64,000 nt of DNA, taken from IMG/VR virus record IMGVR_UViG_3300020188_000808, positions 1 to 64,000 of that record, one strand, 5' to 3'. Shown here in pieces: positions 5,625-13,074 of this stretch. Position 1 is the stretch's first letter. Each line of letters starts with the position of its first letter. This stretch comes from a virus. Under the pieces are notes generated by a model that worked only from the letters and a program-made list of their open reading frames with translations, was not told where the DNA came from and did no database searches. The position numbers and the translations under genes were made by a program.

Positions 5625-6629
5625 ATGACAACACAAATTGAAATTAAAAGCGGCACGTACAAGATCCGTGGCAAAGACGTAGAACTTGCGGGCATGGTCT
5701 TTCCAATGGTGGAAGAGTTCAAAGTAGGTAGCCAAGGTGGTTACGTAACAGTGGATGGATCAGCAATGGCTGGCTTCCCAGACCGTAACATCAAGATCAA
5801 AGTTAACAGCAGTGATGACTATGCTGTTACTAAAAAGAAGACAACTGTACGTGAAGAAACAGATGAAGAGACCATTGAGCGTCTTAGAGAACGTTTCCAG
5901 ATCCTAGAAGACATGACCAAAGCATGTAAGAAAGGCGATGTACGTGCAATGATCGTAACAGGCCCTCCAGGTGTGGGCAAGAGTTTTGGTGTAGAGAAAG
6001 TGCTAGGCAAGCATGACATGATCGCAACGTTAGGTGAACGACCTGCCAAGTATCAGGTAGTCAAGGGTGCTATGAGTGCAATTGGTCTCTACTGTAAACT
6101 GTTCAACTATGCAGACAAAGACAATGTACTAGTGTTTGATGACTGTGACTCAATCCTACAAGAAGACCTGAGTTTAAACATCTTAAAAGCCGCACTGGAT
6201 TCGAAAGCTTCAAGACGTATACATTGGAACACAGACAGTTTCAAGTTGCGTAACGAAGGTGTGCCGGATTCATTCGAGTTCAAAGGCTCATGCATATTCA
6301 TTACCAACATCAAGTTTGAAAACGTTAAGAGCAAGAAGATGAGAGATCACCTAGCGGCCATTGAAAGTAGATGCCACTATATCGATCTTACCATTGACAG
6401 CGAACGTGAGAAGATGTTGCGTATCAAACAAATCGTAGGTGATGGCATGTTAGCTAAACATGCACTAGATGAAGAAACACACGAACGAGTGGTAGACTTC
6501 ATCGACATCAACAAAAAGAATCTCCGAGAGCTTAGTCTAAGGACTGTGCTTAAGGTGGCCGATCTCGCTAAAGCCTTTCCAGACAACTGGGAAGCAATGG
6601 CTGAGAATACAGTACTGCAACGAGCCTAA
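5625..6629 (+). CDS. Phage AAA+ ATPase
   Basis: 334 residues. The N-terminal domain (about 1-80) is basic/mixed. It is followed by an AAA+ core with Walker A GPPGVGKS (113-120), Walker B VLVFDDCD (about 166-173) and a sensor-1-like IFITNI. The C-terminal helical part is probably the AAA+ lid. It binds and hydrolyses ATP; the substrate is not evident. It is not a convincing gp44 clamp loader, because the N-terminal domain is foreign to that family. Own promoter; strong hairpin terminator downstream. ATPase call firm, process unknown. Confidence 0.85.
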   Translation: MTTQIEIKSGTYKIRGKDVELAGMVFPMVEEFKVGSQGGYVTVDGSAMAGFPDRNIKIKVNSSDDYAVTKKKTTVREETDEETIERLRERFQILEDMTKACKKGDVRAMIVTGPPGVGKSFGVEKVLGKHDMIATLGERPAKYQVVKGAMSAIGLYCKLFNYADKDNVLVFDDCDSILQEDLSLNILKAALDSKASRRIHWNTDSFKLRNEGVPDSFEFKGSCIFITNIKFENVKSKKMRDHLAAIESRCHYIDLTIDSEREKMLRIKQIVGDGMLAKHALDEETHERVVDFIDINKKNLRELSLRTVLKVADLAKAFPDNWEAMAENTVLQRA

Positions 6630-6659
6630 TAGCCCTCAACCCTGGCTCTGTACTGTACC

Positions 6660-6696
6660 GAACCCCTGCTAGTGTGCCCTCGCTATGCAGGGGTTC
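6660..6696 (+). terminator. Hairpin terminator after the ATPase gene
   Basis: GAACCCCTGC (6660-6669) pairs perfectly with GCAGGGGTTC (6687-6696). No long T-tract follows. Confidence 0.65.
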
Positions 6697-6746
6697 ACCT
6701 TGACAAAAACTCCATAAAATAAATGAAAAAAACCTGCTGATTTTGG

Positions 6747-6775
6747 TTGACATATTGGATTGCAGACTGTATACT
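6747..6775 (+). promoter_or_regulatory. Early sigma70-like promoter
   Basis: TTGACA, 17 bp, TATACT. It drives the gene at 6808. Confidence 0.84.
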
Positions 6776-6807
6776 GTAAGTATAAACAATAAAGAAGAGG
6801 GTACGCA

Positions 6808-7137
6808 ATGAGTTATATCACAGACAAATGGAACGCAGGTGAAGTACACTTCCAAGATGGCGCGGCTGGTTGGTTGTTTGATTCAGGTGAGTTCCGTCCG
6901 CTTATGGACGATGCTATGCGAGAACTACACTATGAAGGCCTGGTTGATGCAGACTGTGTAGAGATCACAGCGTTTGCCAGAGACTTGTACACAACCAAAT
7001 CAATTGCAGAGTACCGTGTAGCACAGAGTCAACGTAGTGCAGAACAGATTGCTGAAGAACGAAGCGAAGCTAGAGCCGCTATGGGCGAGGGTGTAGAGAT
7101 GGTAAACATCATAACAGGAGAACGATACACAACTTAG
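6808..7137 (+). CDS. Small early protein, unknown
   Basis: 109 residues. The N-terminal half is mixed; the C-terminal half is a charged, probably coiled helix rich in Glu/Arg/Ala (residues 70-95). The start follows GAAGAGGGTACGCA. The stop codon is within a Rho-independent terminator. Unknown function. Confidence 0.74.
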   Translation: MSYITDKWNAGEVHFQDGAAGWLFDSGEFRPLMDDAMRELHYEGLVDADCVEITAFARDLYTTKSIAEYRVAQSQRSAEQIAEERSEARAAMGEGVEMVNIITGERYTT

Positions 7138-7152
7138 AGTTGTGTATTTTTT
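7125..7152 (+). terminator. Rho-independent terminator overlapping a stop codon
   Basis: ATACACAAC (7125-7133) pairs with GTTGTGTAT (7139-7147), followed by a T-run. The TAG stop of the preceding gene lies in the loop region. Confidence 0.8.
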
Positions 7153-7154
7153 GG

Positions 7155-7183
7155 TTGACCTTTGGCTCAACTGAATGTATTAT
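7155..7183 (+). promoter_or_regulatory. Early sigma70-like promoter
   Basis: TTGACC, 17 bp, TATTAT; an overlapping TATAAT lies at 7181-7186. It abuts the preceding terminator. Confidence 0.8.
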
Positions 7184-7214
7184 AATAGTATAAACTAAAC
7201 AAAGCGAGGGCAAT

Positions 7215-7598
7215 ATGCAAACAACAACACAAACAACAGACACAGAACTATTAGTAGACACAGCACGTAAGGCCGCTGAAGGTGCACAGGCCAAGTTCCT
7301 AGCAGAGTGGACAGCCAACACAGGTGGCAATGAGTATGGTGAGCCAATGTACTGTGGCTTTGCTTGGGTTACTATACACCCAGAGCACAAGGGCAACACT
7401 AGGTTGGGTAAGCTAGAACGTAGAGTAATAGAGAGCATGGGCTTTCGTAAGGACTGGACAGGCAAGGCTTATCAACTGTGGAACTGCACAGGCTATGCTG
7501 GTCAGAGCATGGACGTTAAAGAAGCAGGGGCACAGGCCTATGCTGAGGTACTGCGAGGTGCAGGGTTTAAAGCATACATGGGTAGCAGAGCAGACTAA
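7215..7598 (+). CDS. Conserved early protein, unknown
   Basis: 127 residues. A Thr-rich N-terminus is followed by a compact domain with GFAWVTI and LGKLERRVIESMGFRKDW. No catalytic residues can be assigned. It resembles small proteins seen repeatedly in marine phages, from memory only. Own promoter; leader GCGAGGGCAAT. The 39-codon gene at 7610 follows in the same transcript. Confidence 0.76.
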   Translation: MQTTTQTTDTELLVDTARKAAEGAQAKFLAEWTANTGGNEYGEPMYCGFAWVTIHPEHKGNTRLGKLERRVIESMGFRKDWTGKAYQLWNCTGYAGQSMDVKEAGAQAYAEVLRGAGFKAYMGSRAD

Positions 7599-7609
7599 GG
7601 GAGGTCACA

Positions 7610-7729
7610 ATGTATACACTACACGTACCAGCAGGCACATATGCAGAGACTAGCCTACTACGGCTAGCAGTACTAGTCTTAGCACATAGGCTAGAGCACT
7701 TGTTCAAGGGTGAAGGCTTTAGAGATTAG
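7610..7729 (+). CDS. 39-residue peptide gene
   Basis: Begins MYTLHVPAGTYAETSLLRLA and ends FKGEGFRD. A strong GGGAGG site lies eight bases before the ATG, and the gene follows the 7215 gene by eleven bases. The centre is a short Leu/Val-rich helix that may associate with membrane. A hairpin with a GAAA loop and a T-tract follows at 7771. Function unknown. Confidence 0.6.
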   Translation: MYTLHVPAGTYAETSLLRLAVLVLAHRLEHLFKGEGFRD

Positions 7730-7770
7730 TCCTAGCCTCTGAGGAGCGTGACACTCCATCAAGTCACAGA

Positions 7771-7802
7771 AGGAGGATCGGAAACGGTTCTCCTTTTCTT
7801 TT
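7771..7802 (+). terminator. Rho-independent terminator with GNRA loop
   Basis: AGGAGGATCG (7771-7780), loop GAAA, CGGTTCTCCT (7785-7794), then TTTCTTTT. It ends the last sigma70-driven early transcript. Confidence 0.85.
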
Positions 7803-7980
7803 GACCCCTGGAGGCATAAGAAAAAAATAAAAAATAATTTCGGCCGGGGGGCATATATATAATATTTTCAAACACTTACACAGCACATGCATGGTCTAAT
7901 TCCACCACCCAACTTTGAAAAGTACTTCACCTTATTTTTTTGTAATCTAATTTTTTACCCTGCAGGACCCATTTCGGAAA

Positions 7981-7987
7981 ATAAATA
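7981..7987 (+). promoter_or_regulatory. T4-type late element abutting a start codon
   Basis: ATAAATA, then five bases (CATGT), then the ATG of the 7993 gene. Transcription is expected to start at or next to the ATG. Confidence 0.65.
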
Positions 7988-7992
7988 CATGT

Positions 7993-8178
7993 ATGCACAA
8001 GGACGTTCCCACACTAGAAGACCGTGTACTAGCTATCAAACTGCGTATAGCACAGTTCAAAGCTGAACACCCAGGGTTATACACTAGTCATACTACTGCA
8101 CACACTAGCAGTCATACGACTACTACTACTCGTACAGCTACTACTAGCATCAAGGACAAACTCAATAGCATACGCTAA
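7993..8178 (+). CDS. Small His/Thr/Ser-repeat protein
   Basis: 61 residues. A charged helical N-terminus (1-28) is followed by a low-complexity stretch of His, Thr and Ser (HTTAHTSSHTTTTTRT) and a short basic end. It has no Shine-Dalgarno; instead a late-type ATAAATA lies exactly five bases before the ATG, suggesting leaderless late expression. The His-rich tract could bind metal, but this is a guess. Confidence 0.62.
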   Translation: MHKDVPTLEDRVLAIKLRIAQFKAEHPGLYTSHTTAHTSSHTTTTTRTATTSIKDKLNSIR

Positions 8179-8189
8179 GAGTGCCTCGC

Positions 8190-8215
8190 GTGTAGTACTA
8201 GTATAGTCGCTACAC
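8190..8215 (+). terminator. Hairpin in intergenic DNA
   Basis: GTGTAG (8190-8195) pairs with CTACAC (8210-8215). It lies just after the 7993 gene. No T-tract, so termination is uncertain. Confidence 0.35.
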
Positions 8216-8270
8216 ATGATTAACTCAATGTGTGTGTTGTTAAGTGTATACATAATGATACGCACACAGG

Positions 8271-8278
8271 TTTAAATA
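8271..8278 (+). promoter_or_regulatory. Late-type promoter element
   Basis: TTTAAATA upstream of the AUU-start gene at 8323, followed by CTACTAG. The same TTTAAATACTA core precedes the genes at 9734 and 32645. Confidence 0.5.
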
Positions 8279-8322
8279 CTACTAGTACACAGTCAGGGTA
8301 ATCTATTTAGGGGGCTAAGTCA

Positions 8323-8805
8323 ATTATCGATCCGTTCACAGCCATAGCGGCGGCTACCACTGCATTCAATACTGTTAAGAAGTTTGTACATGCAGGACAA
8401 GAACTAGAGAACACACTTGGTCAAATGGGCAAGTGGTATACTAGTGTGAGTGACTTTAGACATGCACAACAGCAGGCCAAGAACCCACCATTGTTTAAAA
8501 AACTGTTTGCCGCAGGTAGTGTAGAGGAAGAAGCACTAGCACTACTAGTACACGAAAAGAAAATAGCAGAACAAGAAAAAGAACTACAGCAGATGCTCAA
8601 CATGCGTTATGGCTGGGGCACATGGGATGAACTAGTACAGATGAGGCGTAAGATACGTGCCAAGCGAGAAGCTACTGTATACGCACAAGAACAACGTCAA
8701 CGAGCGTTTATTGAAGCTGTGACCATAGGGGCTATGATCATAGCGATGTGTGTTGTCATCGGCGGTATTGTATACGCTGTGGGTCTAGGGCAAGGACGCT
8801 GGTAA
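8323..8805 (+). CDS. Conserved membrane-anchored phage protein with an AUU start
   Basis: 160 residues if begun at ATT (8323); the first in-frame ATG is only at 8425. Upstream codons back to the stop at 8308-8310 give IDPFTAIAAATTAFNTVKK, matching my memory of the N-terminus (M[IL]DP.TAFA.A..AFN.VKK) of a common marine phage family. AGGGGG lies eight bases before the ATT. The middle is charged and helical, with PPLFKKLFAAGSVEEEAL. The C-terminus is a transmembrane helix (about 136-156). Late-type element at 8271. Function unknown. Confidence 0.72.
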   Translation: MIDPFTAIAAATTAFNTVKKFVHAGQELENTLGQMGKWYTSVSDFRHAQQQAKNPPLFKKLFAAGSVEEEALALLVHEKKIAEQEKELQQMLNMRYGWGTWDELVQMRRKIRAKREATVYAQEQRQRAFIEAVTIGAMIIAMCVVIGGIVYAVGLGQGRW

Positions 8806-9027
8806 ATGCTACATGCGTTCATGTTGATGGTGCTCATAGCTGATCAACCACAACCAAATCCAATGTATTTTCGTAGCATAGATGTATGCCAATACTATGC
8901 GGCACGTGTACCACGTCAATACGGCAATTATGGTAGCAAACACCTAGTACCTGCAGAGCATAGAATAACTGCTTACTGCAAGCCTGTGTACATTAATAGC
9001 AACACTAAGACCCTATACGATCACTAG
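8806..9027 (+). CDS. Small probably exported Cys-containing protein
   Basis: 73 residues. The hydrophobic N-terminus MLHAFMLMVLIA could be a signal or anchor. It is followed by a soluble part with MYFRSIDVCQYYA and a C-terminal Cys, suggesting a disulfide. The ATG follows immediately after the stop of the 8323 gene, so the pair is coupled and may act together at the envelope. It resembles a small marine phage protein often found beside that family. Role unknown. Confidence 0.7.
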   Translation: MLHAFMLMVLIADQPQPNPMYFRSIDVCQYYAARVPRQYGNYGSKHLVPAEHRITAYCKPVYINSNTKTLYDH

Positions 9028-9275
9028 GTTTAAACGCATTTAAACAGCGTTATACGCTTGTTTCCACGTCTGAGCAGTATGTGTACCCTAAAACACCTTA
9101 AGTGCAAAATAAGAGCCATTTAGGCTGGATTTAGGCACACTACAGACACCGTAAATGCATGGTAAAAAACACCCACGAAAGAGGTTTACATTGTGATTTA
9201 AGAGGTGGATAAAATTTTGCGTACTGCACTTCGTGCTCTAAAATTACCGCGATCGCCTAAAGGCTCTAAATGGCT
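9028..9275. other. Convergent intergenic region
   Basis: This lies between rightward and leftward gene blocks. A short hairpin AGCGT-TAT-ACGCT (9046-9058) followed by TTGTTT may stop rightward transcription. A minus-strand hairpin at 9279-9289 overlaps the 3' end of the leftward gene. Nothing else is recognised. Confidence 0.5.
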
Positions 9276-9734
9276 TTACCGCTTCGCGGCTTTGTCTGCA
9301 CATGCAAACCAATGTGCAAGTTCTGGATGCTTGTCCTGGTTGGGTATTAGTTGTGTGGGCAATGGCGCATCTCCCAAACTGTTGAGCATGTCCTTGTAGA
9401 CCTGTGCATGATCACGCCATTCAGGATTGTTGGCTATCCAAAATATCACCCTGTCCAAGTATACGTCATAGTCTGGTGTTAGACTGTTTGGGGGAAGTGT
9501 TTGATCTTGTGTGTGACTCAGCTCTACAACTACACCGTAGTGTTCTTTGAGTTCGTCTATCCACTGTAGCTGATCCAAACTAGCTGTAACTGTTAGAGCA
9601 CTATGTACAAACTCAATGCGTACAGGATGTCCGTTGGTCTTTGTGGCTTCTTGAAAGTGCCATTCAACTTCTTGTTCTATGTCAGGCCATTCACTGCCAT
9701 AGTGTTTGAATCCATGTCCTTGTAGTCTAAGCAT
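9276..9734 (-). CDS. Uncharacterised phage protein with leaderless late start
   Basis: 152 residues starting MLRLQGHGFK. I chose this ATG over an upstream one because TTTAAATA lies exactly five bases before it, as at several other late genes. The protein is soluble, acidic and Trp-containing, with no motif I recognise. The last gene of the leftward block; it ends in a short hairpin. Function unknown. Confidence 0.65.
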   Translation of the reverse strand: MLRLQGHGFKHYGSEWPDIEQEVEWHFQEATKTNGHPVRIEFVHSALTVTASLDQLQWIDELKEHYGVVVELSHTQDQTLPPNSLTPDYDVYLDRVIFWIANNPEWRDHAQVYKDMLNSLGDAPLPTQLIPNQDKHPELAHWFACADKAAKR

Positions 9735-9739
9735 ACTAG

Positions 9740-9747
9740 TATTTAAA
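9740..9747 (-). promoter_or_regulatory. T4-type late element abutting a start codon
   Basis: On the minus strand TTTAAATA, then CTAGT, then ATG (9734). The 16-base context is identical to that of the gene starting at 32645. Confidence 0.65.
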
Positions 9748-9800
9748 CTTCGTGGCAAAAACACCAAGTACTTGTGAAATTTTTTTTGATCAATTTTTTT

Positions 9801-10511
9801 TTACTCTACAATGGGAGTTTGGGTAAAATCGTATACTGGCACATACCAATGAGCATCATTAAAGAATTTTCCCTTGATGCGTAGTTCCATGCGTTTTTTA
9901 CTTTTTAGTACATAAATTTTAGCATGTGTTGGATCTGCAATGTTTAGAATATTCATTGTGGTTCCACTAGGATTAAAACAGCATTGTGTGCTATCGTAGT
10001 TGGGCATAGTACCTGCATCTATTCGAAACATAACCAACCTAATATTTAAATCTTTATTGTGCCGCCAAAACACACTAATGTAATAGTTGTCTTTGTCAAA
10101 CACTTTTTTAATCCACGGGTCCACAGTACTGTTCCAAAGTTCTTGACTATTTTCTTTTTGAAAGTTTTCATCAATTCGAAATTCAGTTTTTAAACTTTGT
10201 TTAATACTTGCTTCACTGCTGGTTCCAGTCCATGATCCACTAAGTCCTTTTACATCATAATGCACATGGTCGTGTACACGAACGTCTTCAGGATTGTTTC
10301 CATGACCTACCCACTTACCACCTTTCCATTCTAGTGCATCTGCAAGAGCATACTCCCATGCTTCTTTTGCAATTTGAAAAGGGCGACCCTTTTCTAGATC
10401 TTTGCGATTAGGACCAATTCTACTTTCTAATTCAATTTGTAAATTATCCAAAGTAGTTTGTTCTAGTAGGTCACGGATTTCATCCGCAGTCATAGGGATC
10501 ATTGAATACAT
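9801..10511 (-). CDS. Unknown protein, possible PD-(D/E)XK nuclease fold
   Basis: 236 residues, no membrane segment. The segment PEDVRVHDHVHYDVKGL (about 74-90) has the spacing of a PD-(D/E)XK active site: Asp76, then Asp86-x-Lys88 on a beta strand, preceded by a helix with Glu50/Glu53. That is suggestive only. The C-terminal half is rich in aromatic beta strands. It ends the operon downstream of the cupin (10517) and SGNH-like gene (10863). If a nuclease, it could degrade host DNA or exclude competitors. Confidence 0.6.
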   Translation of the reverse strand: MYSMIPMTADEIRDLLEQTTLDNLQIELESRIGPNRKDLEKGRPFQIAKEAWEYALADALEWKGGKWVGHGNNPEDVRVHDHVHYDVKGLSGSWTGTSSEASIKQSLKTEFRIDENFQKENSQELWNSTVDPWIKKVFDKDNYYISVFWRHNKDLNIRLVMFRIDAGTMPNYDSTQCCFNPSGTTMNILNIADPTHAKIYVLKSKKRMELRIKGKFFNDAHWYVPVYDFTQTPIVE

Positions 10512-10516
10512 TTAAA

Positions 10517-10861
10517 TTAGATCTTTCGTGTGCCGTCAAATACGCACACAAAGTACAAGCCATAGTCGCCTGTGTTGTGTACTCTATGAAAGTAACCATC
10601 TTGAATTAGTACCACGCTTCCAGGACCAACAGTCTCTAGTGTGCGTTCTCCGTTGGTTGAAATCAATTCCATTTCACCTACACCTTCTACAAAGTAGTAT
10701 ACTTCTTCTTGTCCTACGTGTGCATGTCCTGTAGTACTCTTACCTGCTGTAAGAAACGTACTGCTCAATGCTAGGTTACGTAGACTTGTATTGTCTTTGA
10801 CTATGTAGCGATCGTCTTCTTTTACAATTTCACCACCGATGTCTTTGATATGTACTTGCAT
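10517..10861 (-). CDS. Cupin-domain protein
   Basis: 114 residues. A single cupin barrel: motif 1 TGHAHVGQEEVYYFVEGVGEM (about 44-64) with the His-x-His and Glu metal ligands, and motif 2 GPGSVVLIQDGYFHRVHNTG with the final His. The fold resembles small sugar-isomerase/epimerase-like cupins. It has a GGGAG site and lies two bases downstream of the SGNH-like gene, so they are co-transcribed. Metal-binding cupin is secure; the substrate is unknown. Confidence 0.85.
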   Translation of the reverse strand: MQVHIKDIGGEIVKEDDRYIVKDNTSLRNLALSSTFLTAGKSTTGHAHVGQEEVYYFVEGVGEMELISTNGERTLETVGPGSVVLIQDGYFHRVHNTGDYGLYFVCVFDGTRKI

Positions 10862-10862
10862 A

Positions 10863-11627
10863 TTAACTCCCGTATAGCTGTTTGTTTAGTTCTACTAGTT
10901 TAGGTCCAATTTGTTTGTGTGTGTCTTTGTCATCGCTGTGTAGCTGATGTATTTTGAATCCGTCAGTTAGATCCAAATCATTTCCTGTGAGTATGCTGTT
11001 GACACACTTGTCTGATAGCGAGTCATGGTTGTCACGAATCATATGATTGTAGCGAGTGTCAATGCCTCGTCGGTACCATAAGTCTCTTTGTTCTAGTGTA
11101 ACGAATTCATTGTTGCTTAGTGTATTGGTCATATCACCGTGTACTCTAACCAATCCTTTAAAGTCAATGGGCATTTCAAAACCCGGTATCAACAACAGAC
11201 TACAACCTACAGTTGTTTGTACACCCTTTAACCATGCTACCTGTGTTTCAAATCTAAACTGATCAATGTCGTTGCGTTGTAGATTTACAGCATAACCTTG
11301 TACACTATCAATTACATCTTGATCGATGTGTTCTTTTGCGGCCATCTGTGACCAGTTGCCGATCATATAGTTTGATAGTTCTGGAAAGTCTTTGATGAAC
11401 CAATGACGATATAAACTTGTAGTAACTACTACAACTACATCATTGGCAGTTAGTGTTGGAATACATTCACGTAGCTTCATTAGTATCCAGTCATTGCTGG
11501 TACCTACCATACTGTGATTGACTAATCCGTCCACATGCAGTTTCTCTGCAAGTTGTCTTGTCCAAGTCCAATCTGTTTCGTAGTCTACTGTAAAGCTGTC
11601 GCCAAAGAAATAAATCTTTCTACTCAT
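10863..11627 (-). CDS. SGNH/GDSL-hydrolase-like protein
   Basis: 254 residues from the ATG at 11627; GTG 11636 and ATG 11633 are alternatives. The N-terminal FFGDSFT block matches the GDS nucleophile motif of SGNH esterases. A possible block with the oxyanion Asn is NHSMVGTSN, and a late Asp/His element occurs around RDNHDSLSD. Such proteins de-acylate lipids, sugars or cell wall. The gene overlaps the 3' end of gp41 by eight bases, so it is expressed with replication genes. Family moderately sure; substrate unknown. Confidence 0.65.
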   Translation of the reverse strand: MSRKIYFFGDSFTVDYETDWTWTRQLAEKLHVDGLVNHSMVGTSNDWILMKLRECIPTLTANDVVVVVTTSLYRHWFIKDFPELSNYMIGNWSQMAAKEHIDQDVIDSVQGYAVNLQRNDIDQFRFETQVAWLKGVQTTVGCSLLLIPGFEMPIDFKGLVRVHGDMTNTLSNNEFVTLEQRDLWYRRGIDTRYNHMIRDNHDSLSDKCVNSILTGNDLDLTDGFKIHQLHSDDKDTHKQIGPKLVELNKQLYGS

Positions 11628-13059
11628 CGTCATCACCTAGATTAGCAAGGAAGCTTCTAAGTTTAGTACTGTCTGTTTGTGCTCTTACTTTGCCTATTGG
11701 AGCACCTTCGTTGGGTTCTTTTGGTGTGTCTGGTTCTTTGTCTGTGGTAACATTAGTGTTACGTTTTAGACTGTCCATAATACTACTCTGCGGAGCCGCA
11801 CCATAACCACTGCCGTCATCATCCTCATCTAAGTTTCTAATACGCAAACAATCAATGTCAAACTCTAGATCAATCTTTGCACCTACACCACTTGATGAAC
11901 GTGTCTTCATTAGCTGTATTTGATATCTACCACGTTCACGCATAGCTCTACTTGTAAAGATACCAATCACGTTATCAGCAGTTTGAATCTTACTAAGTCC
12001 ACCACTGATGTGACTGTGATCAAATTCAATTTCTTCTACACTTGATCTATTCAACTGCGATGCTGTAACAAAAATACAACCCAGTTCCATTGCCAAGTTA
12101 CGTAGTTCTTCACTTACATATTTGTCTTTAACATACAAGTTCTCTGCACTAATCTTTTGTCCTATTGGCATAAGCAAATCCAAATAGTCAATCAATAGTA
12201 CGTCTACTTTGCGTCCTGTTTTAACTTCATACTCTTTGATATAACTTCTTACATCATTGGTTGTCTTACCACTTGGCATATACTTGACTTGTAATGCACC
12301 TGATTTCTTGCCCATCATCTTGACTTTCATTTCAACACCGTCAAGATCTTTAAATATTTCTCTGCTAGGTATCTCAGTCATCATACTGTCAATACGCATA
12401 CTTACTAGTGCTTCACTAAGTTCTAAACTTAGATACACAACATTCATACCTTGTGTTGCCCAGTTAACTCCTAGGTTAGCCAAGAACAAACTCTTACCTG
12501 CACCTGATCCACCTGCAAATATATTAAGCTCGCCTTTGTTAAAGCCACCAAACAGTTTCTTGTCTAGTGCTTCCCAGCCTGTGCTTACTTGTCCGTTGTT
12601 GTCTTTTAGTCCTAGCAGTCTACCTTTAGGATCTTTAAAGTAGTCAATACCTAAGTCTTTTTGTAATCCAATCTGTACTGCTTCTTTGACTAGACTCTCG
12701 CACTGACCATACTCACCTTTTTCAATCAAGTCAGCACTTGTTAAAATTGCTTTCTCTAATGCTTTGTGCCTACTAAATGTTTCAAAGTCATTCAATAACC
12801 AATCATAGTGTTGTTCATTAAGTCCTGTTGGAATTTTTAAATTAGTACCTGGACATGCACTATTAACAATTTGTTCTGTAGGAAGTGTGTTGTGTTCTGC
12901 AACAAAGTCTCTAATAAATGTAGCACCTGCTTGTAGATTACGGTCAAAACTTTCTGGATCAAAGATACCCTGACAACGCACAAATGTTTGTGCATCGCTT
13001 AACATAATTTCTAAATATGTTTTTTGGATATCAAATCCGTAATCAGTATTTTGTTTCAC
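11620..13059 (-). CDS. gp41: Replicative DNA helicase (gp41, DnaB family)
   Basis: 479 residues. The N-terminal helical domain is followed by a RecA-like motor with Walker A GGSGAGKS (183-190), the Walker B region VDVLLIDYLDLL and the DnaB-type segment TASQLNR. It unwinds DNA at the fork with the primase (15446). The start is GTG, supported by AAGGAATAACTGC and by a sigma70-like promoter at 13087-13115. The C-terminal 60 residues are low-complexity and acidic. Confidence 0.93.
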   Translation of the reverse strand: MKQNTDYGFDIQKTYLEIMLSDAQTFVRCQGIFDPESFDRNLQAGATFIRDFVAEHNTLPTEQIVNSACPGTNLKIPTGLNEQHYDWLLNDFETFSRHKALEKAILTSADLIEKGEYGQCESLVKEAVQIGLQKDLGIDYFKDPKGRLLGLKDNNGQVSTGWEALDKKLFGGFNKGELNIFAGGSGAGKSLFLANLGVNWATQGMNVVYLSLELSEALVSMRIDSMMTEIPSREIFKDLDGVEMKVKMMGKKSGALQVKYMPSGKTTNDVRSYIKEYEVKTGRKVDVLLIDYLDLLMPIGQKISAENLYVKDKYVSEELRNLAMELGCIFVTASQLNRSSVEEIEFDHSHISGGLSKIQTADNVIGIFTSRAMRERGRYQIQLMKTRSSSGVGAKIDLEFDIDCLRIRNLDEDDDGSGYGAAPQSSIMDSLKRNTNVTTDKEPDTPKEPNEGAPIGKVRAQTDSTKLRSFLANLGDDDE

Positions 13060-13074
13060 GCAGTTATTCCTTTG

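Noticed and set aside
5625-6629. Clamp loader gp44
   Set aside because: AAA+ motifs fit, but the N-terminal 80 residues and overall layout do not match gp44.
6700-6730. TTGACA after the ATPase terminator
   Set aside because: No -10 hexamer at 16-18 bp; the true promoter is at 6747.
9205-9399. 64-codon plus-strand ORF
   Set aside because: It overlaps the 3' end of the real minus-strand gene and has no promoter or ribosome site.
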